This document shows, in pieces, positions 1-8,376 of a stretch of 64,000 nt of DNA. The stretch spans positions 124,001-188,000 of the forward strand of contig NZ_JAGFPE010000001.1 of assembly GCF_025962655.1 (NCBI RefSeq), read 5' to 3'. The notes under the pieces are model-generated. The model ran no database searches and was not told the DNA's origin. It worked only from the letters and a program-made list of their open reading frames with translations. The stretch's first letter is position 1, and each line of letters opens with the position of its first letter. Source of the stretch: Candidatus Symbiopectobacterium sp. NZEC151 (GTDB lineage Bacteria; Pseudomonadota; Gammaproteobacteria; Enterobacterales; Enterobacteriaceae). The position numbers and the translations under genes were made by a program.

Positions 1-1
1 A

Positions 2-577
2 TCGGTATTTATTCTTCCTGAATTGTTAAAAACGGTACCGGAACCACAGGAAAAAATATTCTATGTGGAATCTATCGATGTCGATGAGGCTGTTCTCAAT
101 CTTAAAGAGGGGAAAAGTGATTTTATTTTTTCCTTCTTTAATGAAGAGCTAATGTCTGAACCTTTTATGCACACCAAGATCCTCGAATCCCATCTCTATC
201 CGGTCAGCGCTTGCGATAAAACCGGAAAGCCCGTTTTTAACCCCCGATCCGAAACGGTGCCGCTGCTCAATTACACCGATACCAGCTATATGGGGCGGCA
301 GGTGAACCGTTATCTTTCTGCCACCAACAGCGAGCGTTTTTCAATAACGTTTGTTTCTTCGATGAGCGACCTGCTTAAACGTATGACGTTGCAGGGCTAC
401 GGCATTGCCTGGTTACCGGATTACTCCATTCGGGAGGAACTTAAAAATCGGGAGCTTGCAGTGCTGGATATGCCCGATGCGGTAATGCGCATGGGGGTTT
501 ACCTGTATCGAATGAATGCCAAACTCAATGTCGCGTCTGAGAAATTTTGGCGCTATATGAAGAGCTTGAATCATTAG
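2..577 (+). CDS. hypT: HypT, LysR-type regulator (5' end outside window)
   Basis: C-terminal effector-binding half of a LysR-type regulator. The frame is open to the left edge, so the N-terminal helix-turn-helix lies outside the window. The segments ESIDVDEAV, LLNYTDTSYMGR and FVSSMSDLLK match E. coli HypT (YjiE/QseD), which protects cells from hypochlorite stress. The gene ends just before a bidirectional terminator and converges with the symporter gene on the other strand. The identification rests on recalled similarity along the whole visible part. What it binds in this organism is not shown. Confidence 0.85.
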   Translation, partial: SVFILPELLKTVPEPQEKIFYVESIDVDEAVLNLKEGKSDFIFSFFNEELMSEPFMHTKILESHLYPVSACDKTGKPVFNPRSETVPLLNYTDTSYMGRQVNRYLSATNSERFSITFVSSMSDLLKRMTLQGYGIAWLPDYSIREELKNRELAVLDMPDAVMRMGVYLYRMNAKLNVASEKFWRYMKSLNH

Positions 578-601
578 CCAGCGGTGCGTAGTTACGCAGA
601 T

Positions 602-628
602 AAAAAAAGCGGCCAATCGGCCGCTTTT
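602..628. terminator. Bidirectional intrinsic terminator
   Basis: A GC-rich stem (AAGCGGCC, loop AATC, GGCCGCTT) is flanked by an A-run on the left and a T-run on the right. It can therefore stop both hypT and the convergent symporter gene. Confidence 0.85.
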
Positions 629-660
629 CAGTTGTGTGCTATTTCACTGATGTTGATGGT

Positions 661-1947
661 TTAGCTGACTTTGACTTCGTCGTATTCGACTTCTTCGTCA
701 ACGTCATCTTCAATCAATCCATTTTTCTGTTCGAGCTTCGCGACCACTGCGGTGGAGATACTGTTACCCACTACGTTAGTGGCAGTACGGCCCATATCCA
801 GGAACTGGTCGATACCGATAATCAGCAGAATACCGGCTTCCGGCAGGCTGAACATCGGCAGCGTTGCCGCCACGACAACAACAGAAGCGCGTGCAACACC
901 CGCCATGCCTTTACTGGTGATCATCAGCGTTAACAGAATCAGGATCTGCTGAGTGATGCTCAGGTCAATGTTGTATGCTTGCGCGATAAACAGGATGGCA
1001 AAAGACTGGTACATCATCGAGCCGTCGAGGTTGAACGAATAACCCAACGGCAATACGAAGCTGGAGATCTTTTTCGGCACACCAAACTTGTTCAGTGCTT
1101 CCATGGTTTTAGGATAAGCCGATTCGCTGCTTGCCGTAGCGAAGGCCAGCATGGTGGGTTCGCGAATCAGTTTGGCCAGGTGGAAAATCGGTTTGCCGAG
1201 GAACAGATAGCCAGCGCCAAACAATACCGCCCACAGCACAGCCAGACCAATATAGAACTCGCCAATCAGTTTACCAAAGTCATAAATCAGACCCAGACCT
1301 TGCGTAGTGATAGCAGAAGCCAACGCAGCAAACACGGCGATGGGTGCCAGATTCATCACGTAGTCAGTGACGCGGAACATCACTTTAGCCAGTTCATTAA
1401 TCAAAGAATCGATGGCTGTGGCTGCTTTGTTTTTCGCTTTGACATAGGCCAGCGCAGAACCAAAGAACAGTGAGAACACTAAAATCTGGAGGATTTCGTT
1501 GTTCGCCATGGCTTCTACGATGCTTTTCGGGAAGATATGGCTGATGAAGCTCTTCAACGTAAAGCCGTCAGTATTCAGTCCAGTTGCAACCGCTGTGGCT
1601 GGCGCGGTCAGGTTCATGCCTGCGCCTGGTTGGAAAATGTTGGCAAACAGCATACCGATCAGCAGTGAAATAACTGAAGCGGTAATGAACCAGGTCATCG
1701 CTTTAAGACCGACACGGCCTACATCCGATGAGTTGCCCATACTTGCCAGCCCGGAAACCAGGGTAGCAAACACCAGCGGTGCGATGATCATTTTGATCAT
1801 GCGTAAGAAGATGTCGGTGACCATGTTGAAGTATGATGCAACTTCTTTTGCTCGTGCGCCATCCAGAAAATGATGACAAGCCCAGCCAATCAATATCCCT
1901 AAGATGATAGCCAGCGCTATCTGCTTAAATAACTTCTGCCTTTGCAT
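661..1947 (-). CDS. Dicarboxylate/amino acid:cation symporter (DAACS family)
   Basis: Inner-membrane symporter of the glutamate/dicarboxylate (GltP/DctA) family, 428 residues from the chosen start. Family marks are the hairpin segment TASSESAYPKT, the substrate motif GYSFNLDGSMMYQS, and GMAGVARASVVV and DMGRTATNVVGN near the C-terminus. The start chosen is the second ATG, because GAGG lies 5-6 bases before it. A start 11 codons further upstream has no ribosome site. The Ser-rich tip reads SSESAYP, while GltP has SSETVLP, so the substrate may differ from glutamate. It is clearly distinct from the gltP gene later in the window. The exact substrate is unknown. Confidence 0.85.
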   Translation of the reverse strand: MQRQKLFKQIALAIILGILIGWACHHFLDGARAKEVASYFNMVTDIFLRMIKMIIAPLVFATLVSGLASMGNSSDVGRVGLKAMTWFITASVISLLIGMLFANIFQPGAGMNLTAPATAVATGLNTDGFTLKSFISHIFPKSIVEAMANNEILQILVFSLFFGSALAYVKAKNKAATAIDSLINELAKVMFRVTDYVMNLAPIAVFAALASAITTQGLGLIYDFGKLIGEFYIGLAVLWAVLFGAGYLFLGKPIFHLAKLIREPTMLAFATASSESAYPKTMEALNKFGVPKKISSFVLPLGYSFNLDGSMMYQSFAILFIAQAYNIDLSITQQILILLTLMITSKGMAGVARASVVVVAATLPMFSLPEAGILLIIGIDQFLDMGRTATNVVGNSISTAVVAKLEQKNGLIEDDVDEEVEYDEVKVS

Positions 1948-2419
1948 AGTGACCTCATGTTGATGAATAAACTCAGGCAATAAACATTGTTATTGGCAGT
2001 CAGCAGATCTCGGCGGCCATGCCTGCGAAAAGCACGACCTGCTGCACCAGTCATGTTTTATGGGTGATATTGCCTGGGCCAAGATATTACAACGATTCTA
2101 CGGTTTTACCTTTTTTTTCTTATACCTCGCCATGCAAAGACAGAAACAATTATGCAAAAAACGCATTTATTTTAGTTTTTTTATCTAAAATGAGAATTAA
2201 ATGGTGATTGTTCATTCGTTGAGCTGAATTGAATTTATATTTAAAACAATAAGTTAATGGTTGTTGTTGTCATTGATATGCATGGTTATCATTTTTGCTT
2301 ATGAAAACTGCGCTCTTAGTAATTAATAGAATGAAGAGCTGAGGGAAAAGTGTGCTGCAACAGCGCGCCGATCGCAGACAAATTCTCTGTTGCGGCATTC
2401 ATTTATTGCAGTAATTTTC

Positions 2420-2435
2420 TGTGAGTAATATCAAA
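2420..2435 (+). promoter_or_regulatory. Possible CRP site upstream of fhlA
   Basis: TGTGA-N6-TCAAA differs from the CRP core TGTGA-N6-TCACA at one base. It lies about 150 bases before fhlA. The role is inferred from sequence only. Confidence 0.35.
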
Positions 2436-2480
2436 ATTCGTTAATACGGGCCACCCTGGTTGTCTTCAGGAAAATGAATC

Positions 2481-2494
2481 ACGATTCAGATCAA
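2481..2494 (+). promoter_or_regulatory. Possible FNR site upstream of fhlA
   Basis: ACGATTCAGATCAA matches the FNR consensus TTGAT-N4-ATCAA at 8 of 10 defined bases, with the right half perfect. It overlaps a small inverted repeat (TGAATC-AC-GATTCA, 2475-2488). Oxygen control of fhlA would make sense for formate hydrogenlyase but is not proven. Confidence 0.3.
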
Positions 2495-2574
2495 GCTATG
2501 GCTATCGCATCGTGTCATTTCCTGTGGTCAGCCCTTACACTATTACCCTTAAGGATTATGGTGATTAAACTGCG

Positions 2575-4770
2575 GTGGCTATGGCGATACATTTGACGGA
2601 TTCTCCATCCCGACAGTCTATTCTCTGGCAGGATACGCTGTTAAAGGTTTCCCAATCATTGTTGCAACAACGCACAGTCGACGATCTGTTGCAGGTTTTG
2701 CAAGGGGCCTCCTTTTCGGTGGTGAGGTTTCAGCGTGTCCATCTGCTCTGGTTGAACCCCCTACATAATCAGATTCGCTTTTACCGCTACGATCCGCTTA
2801 CCGACAAGGTGACGAGCAGTGAAGAGGGGGCATTGCTGGCTGAAGGGCCGGGCAGTGCGAGCTGGACCTATGCCACACTCCAGCGGCGCGATCGTTTGCA
2901 TTTTTTGCGCGATTACCCTTATCTGGCGCAACATCCTGCCTATTTAGGGTTAAGCGATTACTGCCTGGTGCCACTGGTACGAACGGGTGCGGATCGCGTG
3001 ATGGGTGGCCTGGAGTTTCTCAAGGCGGATGGCAGCCTGTTTGATGACAGTGAAATCGCTTTTTTTCAAGCATTGGCCAGTGTAGTGACCTGCGCACTGG
3101 AAAATATCATGACGCGCGAGCAGTCGCAGAAAGAGACAGAATCCCTGCGCCATGAACGCGATCACTACCGCATTCTGGTGGATGTTACCAATACCGTTAT
3201 CTCCAAACTGGAATTAAAGGCGTTAGCGCAAGAGGTCTCGCGCGAGATCCACCGTTTCTTTGGCATTGATTTTATCGCGCTGGCGCTGGGGGATGGTGAG
3301 AACGAGGACGGGCCGTTAACCTACTATGCCACTCATTATCCTGCTGGAGAAAGTCCCGCAGGAAAAACCTCATACCACAAACAAGGCAAAGTGCCGCTGA
3401 CGGAAACCCTGGCAGCGCAAGTAATGCAAAACAATGCCGTGGTGCTGAGTGCACCGGGGGAGGGGATACCCGGTACACCGACGCGTTGTTCGTTGGCGCA
3501 GCGACTTGACGGGGGCTTAACCCACGCGTGTCTATTGCCGCTAACCTTTGGCACCAGAGTATTAGGGGTGTTGGAGTTGGCCCACCGTCATGAATTGGCG
3601 GTAACCGACGCGGATATTCGGCTGTTGCGGCAAATTGCGGCACGTATCGCAATTGCGCTGGATAACGCCGTGGCCTACGAGCAGATAACCCGCCTGAAAG
3701 ACAGCCTGATCCATGAAAACTTCTATCTGACGGAACAGTTGACCGAGCATGTACGTCAGCATGGCGACGATGCTTTTGGTGAAATCATTGGTTGCAGCCA
3801 GGCCATTCGTCAGGTGTTGGAACAAGTAGAGATGGTGGCCGCCAGCGACAGCACGGTGCTGATTTTGGGCGAGACGGGCACCGGCAAAGAGTTGATTGCC
3901 CGGGCCATACACCGCTTGAGCCCAAGGCAGGGCAAACGCATGGTAAAAATGAACTGTGCCGCTATCCCTTCCGGGCTTCTGGAGAGTGATCTGTTTGGTC
4001 ATGAAAAAGGGGCTTTTACCGGGGCAAGTGCGCAACGTCAGGGCCGTTTTGAACTGGCGGATAACAGCACGCTGTTTCTCGACGAGGTGGGCGATATTCC
4101 ACTGGAGTTGCAACCCAAACTGCTGCGCGTGTTGCAGGAGCGAGAAATTGAACGACTCGGTGGCAGTAAGGTCATCTCTGTTGACGTGCGCCTGATTGCA
4201 GCCACCAACCGTGATTTAAAACAGATGGTGGCAGATCGAGAATACCGCAGCGATCTCTATTACCGGTTGAATGTCTTCCCCATCGTCATTCCCCCGTTGC
4301 GGGAGCGCCCAGAGGATATTCCGCTGCTGGTGAAGTTCTTCACGCACAAGATAGCCCGCCGGATGAACCGCACTATCGACAATATTCCCTCTGAGGTGCT
4401 GCGTCGTTTAAGCCGCCTGCCGTGGCCGGGCAATGTGCGGGAATTGGAAAATGTCGTCGAGCGCGCGGTGATCCTCACGCGTGGCACCACCTTGAATCTG
4501 CAACTGGCGGAGTTTCAGCAGATGCCACCGTCAGCGAGCGATGTTCAAAAACCTGTTGCTGCCCCACAGGATATGCCATCCCGTCAGCCGTTACAGGACG
4601 ACGAAGTGGAATCCGAGCGGCAAAAAATTATCCGCGTGCTGCGTGAAACCAACGGTATCGTCGCCGGGCCAAAAGGCGCAGCGGCGCGCATGGGGGTGAA
4701 ACGTACCACGTTGTTATCGCGGATGCAGCGTATGGGGATCTCGGTGAAAGATATTGAGGAGATGGAGTAA
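2575..4770 (+). CDS. fhlA: FhlA-like formate-responsive sigma-54 activator
   Basis: Transcription activator of the formate hydrogenlyase regulon. Order of parts: two GAF-type sensor domains (about 20-190 and 200-390), an AAA+ sigma-54 activation domain with Walker A GETGTGKE (about 431-438) and the sigma-54 contact loop GAFTGA (about 479), then a Fis-type helix-turn-helix at the C-terminus (GVKRTTLLSRMQRMGI). At 731 residues it is slightly longer than E. coli FhlA (about 690). A stop precedes GTG 2575 in frame; ATG 2581 is the other possible start, and neither has a strong ribosome site. HyfR is a close paralogue, but no separate hyfR is present. This protein probably drives the sigma-54 promoters of hydN, hyfA and hypC. 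Confidence 0.88.
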   Translation: MAMAIHLTDSPSRQSILWQDTLLKVSQSLLQQRTVDDLLQVLQGASFSVVRFQRVHLLWLNPLHNQIRFYRYDPLTDKVTSSEEGALLAEGPGSASWTYATLQRRDRLHFLRDYPYLAQHPAYLGLSDYCLVPLVRTGADRVMGGLEFLKADGSLFDDSEIAFFQALASVVTCALENIMTREQSQKETESLRHERDHYRILVDVTNTVISKLELKALAQEVSREIHRFFGIDFIALALGDGENEDGPLTYYATHYPAGESPAGKTSYHKQGKVPLTETLAAQVMQNNAVVLSAPGEGIPGTPTRCSLAQRLDGGLTHACLLPLTFGTRVLGVLELAHRHELAVTDADIRLLRQIAARIAIALDNAVAYEQITRLKDSLIHENFYLTEQLTEHVRQHGDDAFGEIIGCSQAIRQVLEQVEMVAASDSTVLILGETGTGKELIARAIHRLSPRQGKRMVKMNCAAIPSGLLESDLFGHEKGAFTGASAQRQGRFELADNSTLFLDEVGDIPLELQPKLLRVLQEREIERLGGSKVISVDVRLIAATNRDLKQMVADREYRSDLYYRLNVFPIVIPPLRERPEDIPLLVKFFTHKIARRMNRTIDNIPSEVLRRLSRLPWPGNVRELENVVERAVILTRGTTLNLQLAEFQQMPPSASDVQKPVAAPQDMPSRQPLQDDEVESERQKIIRVLRETNGIVAGPKGAAARMGVKRTTLLSRMQRMGISVKDIEEME

Positions 4771-5104
4771 GACAGCGTGTCTCCGCTTTTTCAACGGCGG
4801 TAATTTCATGTGCTATTGCGTAGGGTTTCGTGCGCGAAAAAAGCGGTATTTCTCTGCCTACCGCGTGGCACGCGCCCGACATGGGGCGGCTCAGTCGCCG
4901 TCGCCCCATGGCCCCTGGCTGTGCGCGGAATGACGTCGCTGCGCGATGCCTTCAGAAATGGTGGCCGCCGGACGGACCGCGCTCGACGCGTTCCTGACGC
5001 GGCGAGCGCTTTCGCGACATCCCTGTCGCTCATCCTGGCGGCAACCCTTTCCTCAGCGTCATTTAACGCGGAACGTCAACCCCTGCCGCATTGACAATCG
5101 GGGT
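4771..5104. other. GC-rich intergenic stretch between fhlA and fdhF
   Basis: This stretch separates the convergent ends of fhlA and fdhF. It is markedly GC-rich with many CGCG-type words, unlike other spacers here. Several overlapping short frames exist on both strands, but none has a ribosome site or a recognisable product. It may be an interspersed repeat or a decayed segment. Confidence 0.4.
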
Positions 5105-7258
5105 TTACGCTCCCGCCACTTCGGCTTCCTTCCGCAGGCGGGCTTTCAATGCGCTGTATTCTTGTTGCACAAAGTTTTCAGCCCATGCCTGATTCTCAAT
5201 GGCTTCCAGTTTCACCGCGCAGTGCTTGTATTCTGGCGTTTTGGATATGGGGTCAACTTCATCCAGCGTCAGCTCGTTACAGGCACCGATCCACCATTGA
5301 TAGGTCATGTATACCGCACCTTTATTGATGCGTTCGCTGACCATCACGCGGCTGATCACCTTGCCACGACGGGAAGAGACCCACGCCAACTGCTGATCGC
5401 GCAGGCCAAGGTGTTCAGCGTCTGCCGGGCTGACTTGTACGTAGCCCGGTTCGTCCGCCAGCGTTTGCAGCGCAGTACAGTTGCCGGTCATGGAGCGGCA
5501 TGAGTAGTGGCCCACTTCGCGCACCGTGGAGAGCACCAACGGATAATCGCTGTCGGTTTGTTCCATCGGCGGACGCCATTCCGTGGCAAACAACAATCCT
5601 TTGCCGCCAGGACGGTCGAACTTGTTACCGGCATACAGCCACGGTGTGCCGGGGCTATCCTCCGTCAGACACGGCCAGGGAATGTAGCCCAAACCGGACA
5701 TTTTCTCGTAGGTTGCGCCGAAGTAGAGCGGGCACAGGTGGCGCAGTTCGTCCCAAATTTCTTGAGTATTGTTGTAGTGCATCGGGTAGCCCATCGCCGT
5801 TGCCATCAGGCTGATGATCTCCCAGTCAGGCTTGACGTTGCCTTTTGCCTGCACCGCTTTGTAGAAGCGCTGGAAGCCACGGTCAGCAGCGGAATACACC
5901 CCTTCATGTTCTCCCCAGGAGGTCGCCGGGAAGATAACGTCCGCCATTGCCGCCGTCTTGGTCATAAAGATGTCTTGTACGATCAGCAGTTCCAATTCGG
6001 CGAAGGTTTCACGCACCATCGACAAATCCGGCTCCGTCTGAAGTGGGTCTTCCCCCATCAGGTAGTTGGCCTTGATCTTACCTTCCTTGATTTTGTGCGG
6101 CACATCCGTCAGTGAATAACCGACATGTCCGGCCAGATCTTGCACGCCCCAGGCTTTGGCAAACTTGGCTCGCACGTCTGGGTCGGTCACATTCTGGTAG
6201 CCGGGGAATTGGTTCGGCAGCGCGCCCATGTCGCACGCACCCTGCACGTTGTTTTGACCACGCACCGGGCCAACGCCGACGTTGGGACGCCCCAGATTAC
6301 CGGTGAGCAACGCCAGACCGGAAAGCCCTTTCACCACGTCAACGCCCTGCGTCCACTGTGTGACGCCCATGCCCCACAGGATGGTGGCAGACGGTGCGGC
6401 GGCATACATACGCATGGCATCGCGAATCAACTGCGGAGACAGACCGGTGATTTCTGCAACGTATTCCGGAGTGTATTTGGCCACCAACGCACGGTATTCA
6501 TTAAATCCTTCCGTGTGCTGTGCAACAAAGTTGGTGTCGTAAAGTCCCTCGTTGATCAATACGTTGGCAAACGCGTTAACCAACGCCATGTTGGAGCCGT
6601 TTTTCAGCGGCAGCCAGAGATCGGCGATGCGGGCTGTTTCGATGTGGCGCGGATCGCACACGATAACTTTTGCGCCACGCTCTTTGGCTTTGATGATGCG
6701 ACGTGCCACGATGGGGTGAGAGTCAGCGGCGTTGTAGCCAAACACCAGAATGCACTCAGTATTCTCAATCTCGCAAATGGAGTTGCTCATGGCACCGTTG
6801 CCGAGCGTCACCTGCAATCCGGCCACGGAAGGGCCGTGGCAGACGCGGGCGCAGCAGTCGATATTGTTGGTGCCGGTCACTGCGCGCGCAAATTTTTGCA
6901 TCACGTAGTTGGTTTCGTTACCGGGACCGCGTGATGAACCGGTATGCATGATGGCATCCGGGCCGTACTTTTCTTTGATGGCGAGCAGCTTAGAACTGGC
7001 AAAACCGATGGCTTCATCCCAGGACACTACCTCAAACGGCGCGCCTTTTTGGCGCCGGATCATCGGTTGGGTCAAACGCGGGGTGAGCAGTTTGGTGTCG
7101 TTGAGAAAATCCCAGCCGTAGTAGCCTTTCAGGCACAGTTCGCCCTCGTTGGTTACGCCGTTCGCACCCTCTGCGCCAACCACTTTGCCGTTTTCAACCA
7201 GCAGGTTGATCTTGCAGCCTGACCCACAGTAAGGACAGACGGTAATCACTTTTTGCAT
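5105..7258 (-). CDS. fdhF: Formate dehydrogenase H, cysteine (non-seleno) form
   Basis: Molybdopterin formate dehydrogenase that oxidises formate to CO2 as the input module of formate hydrogenlyase. The 717 residues match the family length. A [4Fe-4S] site is formed by C8, C11, C15 and C42. The catalytic position reads CCARVCHGPS, with Cys140 encoded by TGC (6839-6841), where E. coli FdhF has selenocysteine from TGA. Downstream come molybdopterin-guanine dinucleotide binding segments. The start has AAGGAG upstream. It lies 38 bases after hydN and is probably cotranscribed from the sigma-54 promoter at 7918-7934. Selenium-free FdhF proteins are known from Pectobacterium-type FHL-2 systems. Confidence 0.95.
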   Translation of the reverse strand: MQKVITVCPYCGSGCKINLLVENGKVVGAEGANGVTNEGELCLKGYYGWDFLNDTKLLTPRLTQPMIRRQKGAPFEVVSWDEAIGFASSKLLAIKEKYGPDAIMHTGSSRGPGNETNYVMQKFARAVTGTNNIDCCARVCHGPSVAGLQVTLGNGAMSNSICEIENTECILVFGYNAADSHPIVARRIIKAKERGAKVIVCDPRHIETARIADLWLPLKNGSNMALVNAFANVLINEGLYDTNFVAQHTEGFNEYRALVAKYTPEYVAEITGLSPQLIRDAMRMYAAAPSATILWGMGVTQWTQGVDVVKGLSGLALLTGNLGRPNVGVGPVRGQNNVQGACDMGALPNQFPGYQNVTDPDVRAKFAKAWGVQDLAGHVGYSLTDVPHKIKEGKIKANYLMGEDPLQTEPDLSMVRETFAELELLIVQDIFMTKTAAMADVIFPATSWGEHEGVYSAADRGFQRFYKAVQAKGNVKPDWEIISLMATAMGYPMHYNNTQEIWDELRHLCPLYFGATYEKMSGLGYIPWPCLTEDSPGTPWLYAGNKFDRPGGKGLLFATEWRPPMEQTDSDYPLVLSTVREVGHYSCRSMTGNCTALQTLADEPGYVQVSPADAEHLGLRDQQLAWVSSRRGKVISRVMVSERINKGAVYMTYQWWIGACNELTLDEVDPISKTPEYKHCAVKLEAIENQAWAENFVQQEYSALKARLRKEAEVAGA

Positions 7259-7296
7259 GATGTTGTATCTCCTTGCACGTACCTGGACGGCACCGT

Positions 7297-7839
7297 TCAG
7301 AACTGGATTCCTGCGGCGTCATCAAGTGCCGCACGCCGTTGTTTTTGTTGGATCATGGTGTCGATATCATCGCGGCTGACCAGATGCAGCGCCTTGGTGG
7401 GGCACACCTGAACACACGCCGGGCCAGCCGTGCGCTCCTGACACAGATCGCATTTATGTGCTTCGGCTTTCATCCCACTCCCCATCAACTGATGATGGCT
7501 GATTCTGACGACCGGTTTACTGATCACGGTCATGGCACCGTAGGGACATGCCACCACGCAGGTCTTGCAGCCGATACATTTTTCCTGCCTTACCTGAATG
7601 CTGTCCTGCGCGCGGACAATGGCGCCGTTGGGGCACACATTGGCACAGGGGGCGTCCTCACAATGGCGGCATTGAACGGTGGTGCTGACATCAAGGCTCT
7701 TTACCACCGTGAGACGCGGTGCAAACTGCGTTGCACTGAGCGATGCCGTATTGCCATCGCCGTGGGCCAGCACGCAAGCGACTTCGCAGGTGCGACAACC
7801 GATACATCTTTTGGAATCTGCAATAACGAACCGGTTCAT
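7297..7839 (-). CDS. hydN: HydN-like 4Fe-4S electron transfer protein
   Basis: Cytoplasmic polyferredoxin of 180 residues that probably carries electrons from FdhF to the hydrogenase. It contains four cysteine clusters of the CxxCxxC/CxxxCP kind: CIGCRTCEVAC, CRHCEDAPCANVCP, CIGCKTCVVACP and CDLCQERTAGPACVQVCP. The start MNRFVIAD is chosen because GGAG precedes it, and E. coli HydN and HyfA begin the same way. A reading that starts ten codons earlier has no ribosome site. It is the first gene of the hydN-fdhF unit. Confidence 0.88.
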   Translation of the reverse strand: MNRFVIADSKRCIGCRTCEVACVLAHGDGNTASLSATQFAPRLTVVKSLDVSTTVQCRHCEDAPCANVCPNGAIVRAQDSIQVRQEKCIGCKTCVVACPYGAMTVISKPVVRISHHQLMGSGMKAEAHKCDLCQERTAGPACVQVCPTKALHLVSRDDIDTMIQQKQRRAALDDAAGIQF

Positions 7840-7917
7840 GACGGGCTCTCCTTCCTCGGCTCTGTACATAACGTAGGTGTCGACACTTTGCCGGTGTCGG
7901 CGGATCGCCCTACATAA

Positions 7918-7934
7918 AGCAGGGTTTATGCCAA
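7918..7934 (-). promoter_or_regulatory. Sigma-54 promoter of hydN-fdhF
   Basis: On the minus strand this reads TTGGCATAAACCCTGCT, with GG and GC ten bases apart as required for -24/-12 promoters. Transcription should start near 7907, about 70 bases before hydN. It fits FhlA control. Confidence 0.75.
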
Positions 7935-7991
7935 CCTGATAATAAAAATGTAATATGTTGATTGGTATATTAAAAAAATAAGATGTTGTTG

Positions 7992-8016
7992 GGTGTCGAC
8001 ATCCGGTGACGACACC
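7992..8016. promoter_or_regulatory. Candidate FhlA upstream activating site for hydN-fdhF
   Basis: Inverted repeat GGTGTCG-N11-CGACACC, 60-80 bases upstream of the sigma-54 promoter. The halves match the TGTCG/YGACA core of the proposed FhlA site, although the spacing differs from TGTCG-N4-TGACA. Related GGTGTCG words also occur at 7876 and 7893, inside the leader. Confidence 0.45.
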
Positions 8017-8171
8017 ACTGAAGCTGGATTTCGGCAGATTTGACGATGGCAGTGACGGGAATAAAGAGCGTTTTATGTAATTTGCCTCACGTTTCCTTAT
8101 TCACTGCCTATACTTCAAAAGGGTGCCTGTAATGGACTCGGCGTGCATATTTTATAAAAAAGGGTTTCTTA

Positions 8172-8198
8172 TTTAACGGTGTTCTCATTGGCCGATAT
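8172..8198 (+). promoter_or_regulatory. Possible sigma-28 promoter of the chemoreceptor
   Basis: GCCGATAT at 8191-8198 matches the flagellar -10 element GCCGATAA. A weak TTTA lies 15 bases before it (consensus TAAA). The predicted leader of about 170 bases is long, which lowers confidence. Confidence 0.35.
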
Positions 8199-8376
8199 TC
8201 CGGTGCAGGCAAGCTTTCAGGGCGCATGTCTGAAACTCGGTAATGTTTCCTGCTGGCTCCTGTCGGTGGGTCTGACTATACGATGGCGATTCAACCTCCT
8301 TCCGTTTTTCGGTGCAGTGTTGTGCCTTTGGGCTTGCCTGTCACTGATGTATGGGAAGGCATGATGGAGTGGTGAT

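Larger units (their letters stand above)
1948..2574. other. Intergenic region upstream of fhlA and the symporter
   Basis: About 630 AT-rich bases between divergent genes. No convincing gene is seen: a 62-codon frame at 2019-2207 lacks a ribosome site. The right half holds a CRP-like and an FNR-like site that could serve fhlA, described separately. Confidence 0.6.

Noticed and set aside
2019-2207. A 62-residue frame downstream of the symporter start
   Set aside because: Composition and start context do not support translation.
8179-8364. A 61-residue frame before the chemoreceptor gene
   Set aside because: There is no ribosome site, and it lies in the leader between the possible sigma-28 promoter and the chemoreceptor start.
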